Origin: Caballeronia temeraria
GTDB taxonomy: Bacteria > Pseudomonadota > Gammaproteobacteria > Burkholderiales > Burkholderiaceae
Reading direction: 5' to 3'
NCBI RefSeq assembly: GCF_001544795.2
Contig: NZ_FCOI02000020.1
Span: 62,001 to 126,000 of the forward strand
DNA length: 64,000 nt
The position numbers and the translations under genes are program-made. A model generated the notes under the pieces. It was not told the origin of the DNA and searched no databases. It worked only from the letters and a program-made list of their open reading frames with translations. Shown here piece by piece: positions 8,140 to 15,341 of this stretch. Each line of letters opens with the position of its first letter. Position 1 is the first letter of the stretch.

Positions 8140-10494
8140 TTAGTTAAGCGTAATATCCGACGCCTCCATGATGATGCTGCTGCCGCCCTTGATGTTGATC
8201 TTGCCGCTGGCGTCGAGCGTGATGTTCTTGCCGCAGATCGCGATGGTGCCGTCCTTCTTGAGGCTGATGGAGGCGTCGCCGCTCGTGAGCGTGAGCGACT
8301 CGCCCGCATCGACGATGAGCGTCTTGGTCACCTTCAGCTCGTCGCTCTCGCCGACATTGACGGATCGTCCCTTCGTGATCTTGACGGCGAGCGCCTTGCC
8401 GACGGTCTCCTTCACATCGCCCTTGACCTCGAACGTGCGGTTGCCGTCGATGGTGAGCTTGTGATTCTTGCCGATGGTGGTCGTCTGGTTCGCGCCCACC
8501 GAAACGGTCTGGCTCAGACGCACGTCGATGTTCTGATACCCGCCGACAGACACCGACTGATACGCGCCGATGCCCACTTCCTGCGCCGCGCCGATCGCGA
8601 TCGTCTCGTTGATGCCCACGGCGTGCGTGCGTTGCAGCTTCACGCTCGCCGTCTCGCTCGCCTTCACGCTGATGGTCCGGTTCTCGCCGATGGTGATGGT
8701 CTCGTTCCTGCCGACCGTTTCCGTCCGGTTCGCGACGATCGCGATGGTCTCGTTGTTGCCCACCTTCTCGTTGCGATCGACGACTACCTCGATCTTCTCG
8801 TTGTTGCCGACCGTTTCCGTGCGGTCATGTTTGACGACGGTCGTCTCGTCGTGATCGATCGTCTTCTTGCGATCGTGCCCGACCGAATGCGTCTCGTCGT
8901 TCTCGACTTCGATGCTCTGATCCTTCTCCGCGTGCAGCACGACCTGCTCCGCGCCCTTCTTGTCCTCGAAGCGCAATTCGTTGCAGTTCGCGGCGCTGCC
9001 GCCCTTGCTCGAACGGCTCTTGATGCCGCTCTGCGTCATGTTGCCGGGCAAGTCGTACGGCGGCATCTGCTCGGCGTTGTACACGCGCCCGGTGATGATC
9101 GGCCGGTCCGGATCGCCTTCCAGAAAATCGACGATCACTTCCTGGCCCATGCGCGGAATCGCGACCGCGCCGAAGCCCTTGCCCGCCCACGGCTGCGAGA
9201 CGCGAATCCAGCACGAGCTGTTCTCGTCGCGCTTGCCTTGCCGGTCCCAGAAGAACTGCACTTTCACGCGGCCGTACTGATCGGTGTAGATTTCGTCGCC
9301 GCCCGGACCCACGACGACGGCCGTCTGCGGCCCTTGCACGAACGGCTTGCGCGCGTTGCGTGCGGGCGCGAAGGCCTGCTTCGAGTCGATCGCGGAAAAC
9401 CAGCATTCGCAGCGATTCGCCTGCGCGCCGTCGAAGGCTTCGTAGTCGGCGAGCTCGATTTCGTAGCGCGTGCGCGTGACGAGATACTGCGCGTTCTGAT
9501 CCGCGCGCGGATGCCGCGTCAGCTTGAGCAACGCGCCCGCGCGCACGCTGCGGCTATTGGTGCGCGCCTCGACCTGATGCCAGTTGATGCCGGGATCGTC
9601 GGGCACGCTGCCTTCCACGCGCCACTCTTCCGCGCGCGATTTCGCGCGGCTCTCGCCGTGATCCGCGTCGACATAGCCGCCGGGATAATCGAAATGTTCG
9701 AGTCCGGCGAACGCATCGAAGCCTTGCATCGGCTTCGCGGCCTGCTTCTGCAACGGCCGCGACGGATGCTTGAAGTCGTAATCGGTGAGCAGCCAGTTGC
9801 GCGTTTCGATCGCATGCTGCGTGCGCCACTCGCTCACGTATTCGATATCGGGCGCGGCGGCCATCACCGCGCCATACGGCAGCGATTCGCAGCCCGCGAC
9901 GCTCTCGTGCGTGGCGAGCGTATCGGTCAGGATCAGCGATTCCTTGCCGTCCTTGTCCTGGAACCAGTAGTAGATGCCTTCGTCTTCGAGCAGCCGGCTC
10001 ACGAAGTTGAAATCCGATTCGCGATACTGCACGCAATATTCACGCGGCGGATGCGCGCGCGTGCTGGCCTTCCACTTGATCTCGCCGAATTCGAGCCCTT
10101 TGTAGACGGGATCGGCGAAAACGGCCTTCACGATCTCTTCGACCGTCTTGTTCTGAAAGATGCGGCAGTTGCTGCGCCGCGCGAGCAGCCACAGCCACGG
10201 CCGCACCGCCGCCTCGTAGACGTGCAGCCGGCCGCGCATGCCGGTCTGCCGGAAGCCGACCACGTAGCCACCGAACACGCGCGGCTTCGCTTTCGGCACA
10301 TTGAGCGACACGCTCACGCGCTTGCCCAAAATGCGCCCGAAGTCGAGGTCCGCGCGCTTCGACACGAGCGTCAGCTCGATGCGCGGCATGCGCCCGAGCT
10401 CCGCGCTCGCACGCACGCCCAGGATGCGCAGATCGTCGCCGAGCGGTGTATCGACGGTGACGAGCGGGCTTTGCGCGACGGCATCGTTGGCCAT
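8140..10494 (-). CDS. tssI: VgrG spike protein (TssI)
   Basis: A 784-residue VgrG. The gp27-like N-terminal half includes the VSRLLEDEGIYYWF motif near residue 170. The gp5 OB-fold carries DQYGRVKVQFFWDR and the classic SQPWAGKGFG and PRMGQEVIVDFLEGDPDRPIITGRVYN segments. From about residue 530 a long gp5-type needle of degenerate 8-9-residue repeats (for example DRTETVGNN, NETIAI) runs to a C-terminal DUF2345-like strand ending in DITLN. No extra effector domain is fused. It trimerises to form the puncturing tip on the Hcp tube. It is 19 bases downstream of hcp and heads the effector island whose tip is the DUF4150 protein. Confidence 0.97.
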   Translation of the reverse strand: MANDAVAQSPLVTVDTPLGDDLRILGVRASAELGRMPRIELTLVSKRADLDFGRILGKRVSVSLNVPKAKPRVFGGYVVGFRQTGMRGRLHVYEAAVRPWLWLLARRSNCRIFQNKTVEEIVKAVFADPVYKGLEFGEIKWKASTRAHPPREYCVQYRESDFNFVSRLLEDEGIYYWFQDKDGKESLILTDTLATHESVAGCESLPYGAVMAAAPDIEYVSEWRTQHAIETRNWLLTDYDFKHPSRPLQKQAAKPMQGFDAFAGLEHFDYPGGYVDADHGESRAKSRAEEWRVEGSVPDDPGINWHQVEARTNSRSVRAGALLKLTRHPRADQNAQYLVTRTRYEIELADYEAFDGAQANRCECWFSAIDSKQAFAPARNARKPFVQGPQTAVVVGPGGDEIYTDQYGRVKVQFFWDRQGKRDENSSCWIRVSQPWAGKGFGAVAIPRMGQEVIVDFLEGDPDRPIITGRVYNAEQMPPYDLPGNMTQSGIKSRSSKGGSAANCNELRFEDKKGAEQVVLHAEKDQSIEVENDETHSVGHDRKKTIDHDETTVVKHDRTETVGNNEKIEVVVDRNEKVGNNETIAIVANRTETVGRNETITIGENRTISVKASETASVKLQRTHAVGINETIAIGAAQEVGIGAYQSVSVGGYQNIDVRLSQTVSVGANQTTTIGKNHKLTIDGNRTFEVKGDVKETVGKALAVKITKGRSVNVGESDELKVTKTLIVDAGESLTLTSGDASISLKKDGTIAICGKNITLDASGKINIKGGSSIIMEASDITLN

Positions 10495-10513
10495 GAACGC
10501 ACCGTGCTTCCGG

Positions 10514-10996
10514 TCAGCGCACTTCGGTGCTGCGCACGTCCCAGCCGAACTTCACGGCGCCGCCGAGCGCGCCCTTGTCGTCCTGCGGCTTGTATTCGAA
10601 CTCGATGTCCGCGTAGCTCAGGTCGACAGTCTGCTCCGGATGGCTGTTCCCCAGGCATTTGAGCGATACCTGCGTCACGGTCACCTGCTTCATCGTGACG
10701 GTGAGGAATTCCTTTTGCCCTTCGCCCGCCTTGCTGACGGTCAGTTTCGCATTGGCGATGTGCTTGCCGCTCGCGCAGCTCTTCTTGAGCGTGGGCGCGG
10801 ACTTGTCGTACTGATGCACGAACTGGAAGACGCCCGGACACGCCTTGCCGATGCCGCTGCCGCTGCCCGTCATCGGATTGCTCGCGTTCGTCACGCCCCA
10901 GTTGAAGCTCATTACCTCGATCTGTCCTTCCGCGCCCTTGTGCTTCGACTCGCCGTCGATTCCATCGATCTTCAGATAGCAGTCGGTCGTAGCCAT
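10514..10996 (-). CDS. hcp: Hcp tube protein (TssD)
   Basis: This 160-residue protein has the Hcp signature: DCYLKIDGIDGESKHKG at the start, VMSFNWGV and KLTVSKAG in the middle, and VDLSYADIEFEYKPQ near the end. Hcp hexamers stack to form the T6SS inner tube. A strong GGAGGA site is four bases before the ATG at 10996. It is the first gene of the minus-strand island and has its own copy of the shared promoter element 61 bases upstream of the start. The start chosen removes a long non-homologous N-terminal extension. Confidence 0.95.
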   Translation of the reverse strand: MATTDCYLKIDGIDGESKHKGAEGQIEVMSFNWGVTNASNPMTGSGSGIGKACPGVFQFVHQYDKSAPTLKKSCASGKHIANAKLTVSKAGEGQKEFLTVTMKQVTVTQVSLKCLGNSHPEQTVDLSYADIEFEYKPQDDKGALGGAVKFGWDVRSTEVR

Positions 10997-11057
10997 GTGA
11001 TCCTCCGTCGTGATCGGCCTTCGTTGCGCGCGCCTCGCGCATGCAATCCACTGGTTA

Positions 11058-11083
11058 AACGAATCGCCCCGGCGGTTTTTGAA
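11058..11083 (-). promoter_or_regulatory. Promoter-like element for hcp-vgrG island
   Basis: Minus strand: TTCAAAA at 11083-11077, then 15 bases, then CGTT at 11061-11058, followed by TAAC. This is the only copy of the shared cluster element with CGTT instead of CGTC. It is 61 bases from the hcp start codon and overlaps the divergent copy that serves the plus-strand operon. Confidence 0.6.
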
Positions 11084-11091
11084 CTTCAAAA
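11077..11091. promoter_or_regulatory. Palindrome shared by divergent T6SS promoters
   Basis: TTTTGAACTTCAAAA is a perfect 15-base palindrome with a central C. Its two arms are the upstream boxes of the two divergent promoter-like elements (hcp on minus, hcp-like/tssE on plus). Confidence 0.7.
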
Positions 11092-11110
11092 TCGCGCGTC
11101 GCGCGCCGTC
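11085..11110 (+). promoter_or_regulatory. Promoter-like element for hcp-like/tssEFG operon
   Basis: TTCAAAA at 11085-11091, 15 bases, then CGTC at 11107-11110 followed by TTAT. The start codon of the Hcp-like gene is 34 bases downstream. It matches the tssH copy in spacing and in the CCGTCTTAT end. Confidence 0.65.
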
Positions 11111-11144
11111 TTATGTTCGATACGCCGTCCAACGGATCAGCACG

Positions 11145-11744
11145 ATGCCCAGCCACGATCTGCGCGAGCCGCGCCCGGAAAGCCTTCTCACGATCGACGC
11201 CCTGCGCCAGCTCGATATGCTCGCGCTCGCCGATTCCGACGACATGTTTCTGCACGTCGTGCCCAAGCGCAGCAACACGCCGGTCAAGGGCGAAGCGCCG
11301 AAGCGCGGCGACTGGGACACGCCGATGCAGATTCACGGCTGGCGCTGGGCGCAGGGCTACGACGCCGCGCCGCTCGCCGCCGCGCTCAACGCGAACGACA
11401 TGCGCGTGACCGCGCTCGGCGTCGTCAAATCGGTGGATTCGGCCTCGCCCGTGCTCGCGCGTTTGTGCGCGCAGGCCGAACTGCTCGCCCTCGCGCACAT
11501 CCGCTGCTACAAGTCGGCGGGAACGGACCACGGCGTGCAGATCGAATATCTGTCGATGAAGCTGGAGCAGGCGTATATCCGCAACTATCACATCTACACG
11601 AGCGCGCGCCTGGCGCGGCCGTGCGAAGTGTTCGAAGTGTCGGCGCAGCAGATCACGATGATCTGCGCGCCGCAGACCGAAACCGGCAGCCGCGGCGCGG
11701 ACGTGACCTTCGCGCTCGATGTCTCCGCGCGTCGCGTGACCTGA
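11145..11744 (+). CDS. Hcp-like family protein heading the tssEFG operon
   Basis: This 199-residue protein is related to Hcp but divergent. The recognisable parts are the central strands with MQIHGWRWAQG, the VLARLCAQAELLALAHIRCYKSAG stretch and the KLEQAYIRNYHIYTSARLARPCEVFEVSAQQITMI region, corresponding to the Hcp C-terminal strands. It carries about 45 extra N-terminal residues. The true tube protein is probably the canonical Hcp on the other strand. This paralogue could be a capping, length-control or minor tube component. The ATG at 11145 lies just after the promoter-like element; the longer open frame upstream would overlap that element. tssE follows after 16 bases. Confidence 0.7.
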   Translation: MPSHDLREPRPESLLTIDALRQLDMLALADSDDMFLHVVPKRSNTPVKGEAPKRGDWDTPMQIHGWRWAQGYDAAPLAAALNANDMRVTALGVVKSVDSASPVLARLCAQAELLALAHIRCYKSAGTDHGVQIEYLSMKLEQAYIRNYHIYTSARLARPCEVFEVSAQQITMICAPQTETGSRGADVTFALDVSARRVT

Positions 11745-11760
11745 CCGCAAGGACAAGCCG

Positions 11761-12267
11761 ATGAACGCACCCGCCGCCGCCGACCGCCTCCAGCCGACGC
11801 TGCTCGATCGCCTTATCGACGACGATCCCGCCGCGCGCACCGATCCCGCCGGCGGGCGCTTCATGTCGCATCGCGGCTTGCGCGCGGCCGTGCTGCGCGA
11901 CGTGTCGTGGCTCTTCAACACGACCAATCTCGGCGACGCGATTGCAGAAGACGCCTGTCCGCACGCGTTCGCGTCGGTGCTCAATTACGGCTTGCCGTGC
12001 CTGTCGGGGCGGTTTGCATCGACGATCGATACGGTCCTGCTCGAACAGGCGATCCGCCAGGCGATCGAGCGCTTCGAGCCGCGCATCGACCCGTCGACGC
12101 TGGAAATCGAGCCGGTGCTCGACCGCTCCGTGCTCGACATGCACAACCAGATCGCGCTCGTGATTCGCGGCCTTCTGTGGGCGCAGCCGGTGCCGCTCGA
12201 ATTCGCGCTGCGCACGGAGATCGATCTGGAAGAAGGCGGCATCACGGTGATGGAGCTGCCGCGCTGA
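11761..12267 (+). CDS. tssE: T6SS baseplate subunit TssE (gp25-like)
   Basis: This 168-residue protein has the gp25-like signature: LLDRLIDDDP near the N-terminus, the RDVSWLFNTTN motif, SVLNYGLPCLSG and a C-terminal segment ending in EIDLEEGGITVMELPR. TssE initiates sheath polymerisation on the baseplate with TssF and TssG. AAGGA precedes the ATG. tssF starts 18 bases after it. Confidence 0.95.
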   Translation: MNAPAAADRLQPTLLDRLIDDDPAARTDPAGGRFMSHRGLRAAVLRDVSWLFNTTNLGDAIAEDACPHAFASVLNYGLPCLSGRFASTIDTVLLEQAIRQAIERFEPRIDPSTLEIEPVLDRSVLDMHNQIALVIRGLLWAQPVPLEFALRTEIDLEEGGITVMELPR

Positions 12268-12284
12268 CGGCCACGGCGACGCTC

Positions 12285-14171
12285 ATGGACCCGCGCCTTC
12301 TACGTCACTACAACACCGAGCTCGCGCATTTGCGGGAGATGGGCGCGGAGTTCGCGCAGCAGTTTCCGAAGATCGCCGCGCGGCTCGGGATGAGCGGCAT
12401 CGACGTCGCCGATCCTTATGTCGAGCGGCTGCTCGAAGGCACCGCGTTTCTCGCCGCGCGCGTGCAGTTGAAGATCGAAGAGGAGTTTCCGCGCTTCACG
12501 CAGCAGCTCGCGCACGTCGTGCTGCCGCAGGCCGCGTGTCCGACGCCGTCGATGCTGATCGCCCGGCTCGCGCCCGATCTCGCCAGCCCGAATCTCGCGG
12601 AAGGCTTCACGGTGCCGCGCGGCACGGCGCTCATCGGCCGGGATGCGCCGGGCGCGCACGCGACGCCGTGCGAATTCCGCACCGCCGCCGATCTCACGCT
12701 CTGGCCGCTCGAACTCGCCGAAGCGCGCTATGTCGCGCAGTTGCACGATCTGCCGCTCGCCGCGCTGCCCGCGACGCAGGCGCTCGCGCATCGCGTGAAG
12801 GGCGCGCTGCGCATCCGTCTCGCGACGTCCGAGGGATTGTCGTTCGATGCATTGCGTCCCGATGCGCTGACGTTCTACTTCTCAGGCGCCGACGAAACCG
12901 CGTATCGCCTGTACGAGCTCGTGATGGCGGGCACGCTCGCCGTGGTCGTATCCACGCCCGAGCGGCCGAGCCGCGCGCTCGCCGCGTTGCCCGGCGACGC
13001 CGTCGCGCCCGCCGGCTTCAGCGATCGCGAAGCGCTCTTGCCCGTCACGCCGAACGCGTTTCAGGGCTACCGGCTGCTGCACGAGTATTTCGCGCTGCCC
13101 GAGCGCTTTCGCTTCGCGCGCCTGAACGGTCTCGCCGAAGCGCTGCCGTCGTTCGCATCGCGCGAAATCGAGCTGACGTTTCTGCTCGCGGCCGGCGATG
13201 CCTCGCTGGAACGCATCGTCACGAAAGGCAACGTGCTGCTCGACTGCGTGCCCGCGATCAACCTCTTTCCGAAGCGCGCCGACCGCGCGCTCGTGACCGA
13301 AGCCGCCGGGCGCTTTCATGTCGTGCCGGACCGCACGCATCCGCTCGACTTCGAAGTGCATTCGGTCACCGCCGTGTCCGGCTACGGCGCGAGCGACGAC
13401 ACCGAGCAGGTGTTTCATCCGTTCTACGCGGATTTTCTGTCGGACCGTCCCGGCGACGCCGCGTATTTCACGACCGAGCGCGAGCCGCGCATCGTGGCCG
13501 CCGGGCGGCGCAAGAGCGGCGCGCGCACCGAGTACGTCGGCAGCGAGACATATGTGTCGATCGTCGATCCGAACGCCGCGCCGTATCGCGCCTCGCTGCG
13601 GCAACTCACGTTCGCGACGCTCTGCACGAATCGCGACTTGCCGCTGACGATGCCGCGAGGCGCCGCCGGCAACGATTTCTCGCTCGATATCGCCGCGCCC
13701 GTGAGCGCCGTCCAGTGCGTGAGCGGCCCGTCGCGGCCCGCGCCCGCGAACCTCGACGCGACGCAAAGCTGGCGGCTGATCGACCAGTTGTCGCTGCATT
13801 ATTTGTCGATGTGCAATGGCCCGCGCGAAGCCGCCGCCGCATTGCGCGCGCTGCTGATGCTGCACGTTCCCGACGCCGATCACGCCGGGCGCGCGCAGGT
13901 CGCGGGCGTCGTGTCCGTGGATGCGCAAGCCGTCGCGCGCCGCTTGCCGATGCCCGGCCCGATCGCGTTCGGGCGCGGCCTGCTGATCGACGTGCTCGTC
14001 GACGATCTGGCCTTTCAGGGCGGCAGCGCGTGGCTTTTCGGCAGCGTGCTCGACCGGTTTTTCGCGCGTTACGTGTCGATCAACGCGTTCGTGCAAACCG
14101 CGCTGCGCACGAGCACGCGCGGCGAAATTCTCCGGCTGCCACCGCGATGCGGCACGAGACCGATCTTCTGA
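12285..14171 (+). CDS. tssF: T6SS baseplate subunit TssF
   Basis: This 628-residue protein begins MDPRLLRHYNTELAHLREMGAEFA, the standard TssF (VasA/ImpG) opening, followed by the DPYVERLLEG and FPRFTQQL motifs. The C-terminal region has SRPAPANLDATQSWRLIDQL and LSLHYLSM. The length is typical. TssF with TssG and TssK forms the wedge of the baseplate. The ATG at 12285 directly precedes the conserved start. tssG overlaps its 3' end by 25 bases in another frame, so the two are translationally coupled. Confidence 0.97.
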   Translation: MDPRLLRHYNTELAHLREMGAEFAQQFPKIAARLGMSGIDVADPYVERLLEGTAFLAARVQLKIEEEFPRFTQQLAHVVLPQAACPTPSMLIARLAPDLASPNLAEGFTVPRGTALIGRDAPGAHATPCEFRTAADLTLWPLELAEARYVAQLHDLPLAALPATQALAHRVKGALRIRLATSEGLSFDALRPDALTFYFSGADETAYRLYELVMAGTLAVVVSTPERPSRALAALPGDAVAPAGFSDREALLPVTPNAFQGYRLLHEYFALPERFRFARLNGLAEALPSFASREIELTFLLAAGDASLERIVTKGNVLLDCVPAINLFPKRADRALVTEAAGRFHVVPDRTHPLDFEVHSVTAVSGYGASDDTEQVFHPFYADFLSDRPGDAAYFTTEREPRIVAAGRRKSGARTEYVGSETYVSIVDPNAAPYRASLRQLTFATLCTNRDLPLTMPRGAAGNDFSLDIAAPVSAVQCVSGPSRPAPANLDATQSWRLIDQLSLHYLSMCNGPREAAAALRALLMLHVPDADHAGRAQVAGVVSVDAQAVARRLPMPGPIAFGRGLLIDVLVDDLAFQGGSAWLFGSVLDRFFARYVSINAFVQTALRTSTRGEILRLPPRCGTRPIF

Positions 14172-15229
14172 GCGCGGCGGCGCTGCCCGAACCCGCGCGC
14201 GCGCTCGTCGATCTCTTCGATGCCGTCGCCGCCGAGCCGCATCGGCATGATTTCTATCGCGTGATGCGGCACGTCGAGGCATTGACGCCGCACTTGCCGC
14301 GCCTCGGCTGCGGCGCGCGGCCCGCCGACGAACCCGTGCGTCTCGCGCAAGACGTCTCGCTCGCGTTCGCGCCCGCGCCGCTCGCCGCGCTCGAACGCGA
14401 TTGCGGCGCCCGCGCGCCGCGTCTCGAACAGCGCTTTTTCGGCTATTTCGGCCCGAATGGCCCGCTGCCGCTGCATCTGACGGATTTCGCCCGCGAGCGC
14501 GCGCTGCATCATGGCGATACGGCGTTCGCGCGTTTGCTCGATGCGCTGCTCCACCGGTTCCTGCTGCTGTTCTATCGCGCGTGGGCGCAGGGGCGGCCGG
14601 TCACGGCGCTGGATCGTCCGGGCAACGATCGCTTCGCGTTCTACGCGGGCGCGCTGATCGGTATCGCCGATGAAGCGAGCCGTCATCGCGATGCGGTCTC
14701 GGATCACGCGAAGCTGCATTTCGCCGGCCTGCTGAACATGCAGACGCGCCCTGCCGCCGTGCTCGAAGCGATCGCGGGCGCGCTCCTGCGCGTGCCGGTG
14801 CGCGTCGAGCCGTATCGCGGGCACTGGATGACGCTGCAACGCGATGAACGCACGGCGCTGCGTCATCGCGCGATGCGCTGGTCCGGCGATGCGTCCGGCT
14901 TCGCGCAACTCGCGCGCGGCGCCGTGCTCGGCCGCGCCGTGTGGGACCGGCAGCACGCGTTTCGTCTCGTGATCGGGCCGCTGTCGCTCGCGCAGTTCGA
15001 GGCGCTCCTGCCGGGCGGCGACGCGCTGCCGGCGCTCGTCGCCGTGGTTCGTCAGCATCTGAACGACGAGCTCGCGTGGGATGCGCAGCTCGTGCTCGCC
15101 GCCGCCGACGTGCCGACCATGCGAATCGGGCGCTACGGGCGGCTCGGGCTGTCGGCGTGGCTCGGTCGCGCCGCGCGACACGCCGATTGCGCCGATCTCG
15201 CGCTCGACGCCGGAGCGCATATCGCGTGA
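14147..15229 (+). CDS. tssG: T6SS baseplate subunit TssG
   Basis: This 360-residue protein has the TssG (ImpH/VasB) features: a region with HDFYRVMRHVEAL, then FFGYFGPNGPLPLHLTDFARERA, the LLDALLHRFLLLFYRAWAQ helix and the C-terminal RIGRYGRLGLSAWLG segment. It joins TssF in the baseplate wedge. The start at 14147 lies inside the end of tssF. The next gene tssH begins 112 bases later and has its own promoter-like element. Confidence 0.97.
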   Translation: MRHETDLLSAAALPEPARALVDLFDAVAAEPHRHDFYRVMRHVEALTPHLPRLGCGARPADEPVRLAQDVSLAFAPAPLAALERDCGARAPRLEQRFFGYFGPNGPLPLHLTDFARERALHHGDTAFARLLDALLHRFLLLFYRAWAQGRPVTALDRPGNDRFAFYAGALIGIADEASRHRDAVSDHAKLHFAGLLNMQTRPAAVLEAIAGALLRVPVRVEPYRGHWMTLQRDERTALRHRAMRWSGDASGFAQLARGAVLGRAVWDRQHAFRLVIGPLSLAQFEALLPGGDALPALVAVVRQHLNDELAWDAQLVLAAADVPTMRIGRYGRLGLSAWLGRAARHADCADLALDAGAHIA

Positions 15230-15230
15230 T

Positions 15231-15266
15231 CGCGTGCATCGCGTGCATCGCGGGCATCGCGGGCAT
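15231..15266. repeat. Four tandem 9-bp units between tssG and tssH
   Basis: Two units of CGCGTGCAT (15231-15248) are followed by two of CGCGGGCAT (15249-15266). They lie immediately upstream of the tssH promoter-like element and could vary in copy number. Confidence 0.85.
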
Positions 15267-15276
15267 CGAAAGCAGG

Positions 15277-15303
15277 TTGCAAAATCCGCGCCGCTGCACC
15301 GTC
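15277..15303 (+). promoter_or_regulatory. Promoter-like element for tssH-tagH-pppA
   Basis: TTGCAAAA at 15277-15284, 15 bases, CGTC at 15300-15303 followed by TTAT. The tssH start codon is 38 bases downstream, with an AGGAGA site before it. Confidence 0.65.
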
Positions 15304-15341
15304 TTATCGGATGGAGGCTCGCGCCGGGAAAGGAGATCGGA

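Noticed and set aside
8122..10662. Long plus-strand reading frame of 846 codons opposite vgrG
   Set aside because: It is antisense to clear VgrG sequence, Arg/Asp-rich and family-less, as expected for a GC-rich genome with few stops in the complementary frame.
11081..11086. GAACTT inside the hcp palindrome as an RpoE-type -35
   Set aside because: The distance to GTC is 21 bases instead of about 16, and the other seven elements lack GAACTT. The AAAA-CGTC pairing is consistent, GAACTT is not.
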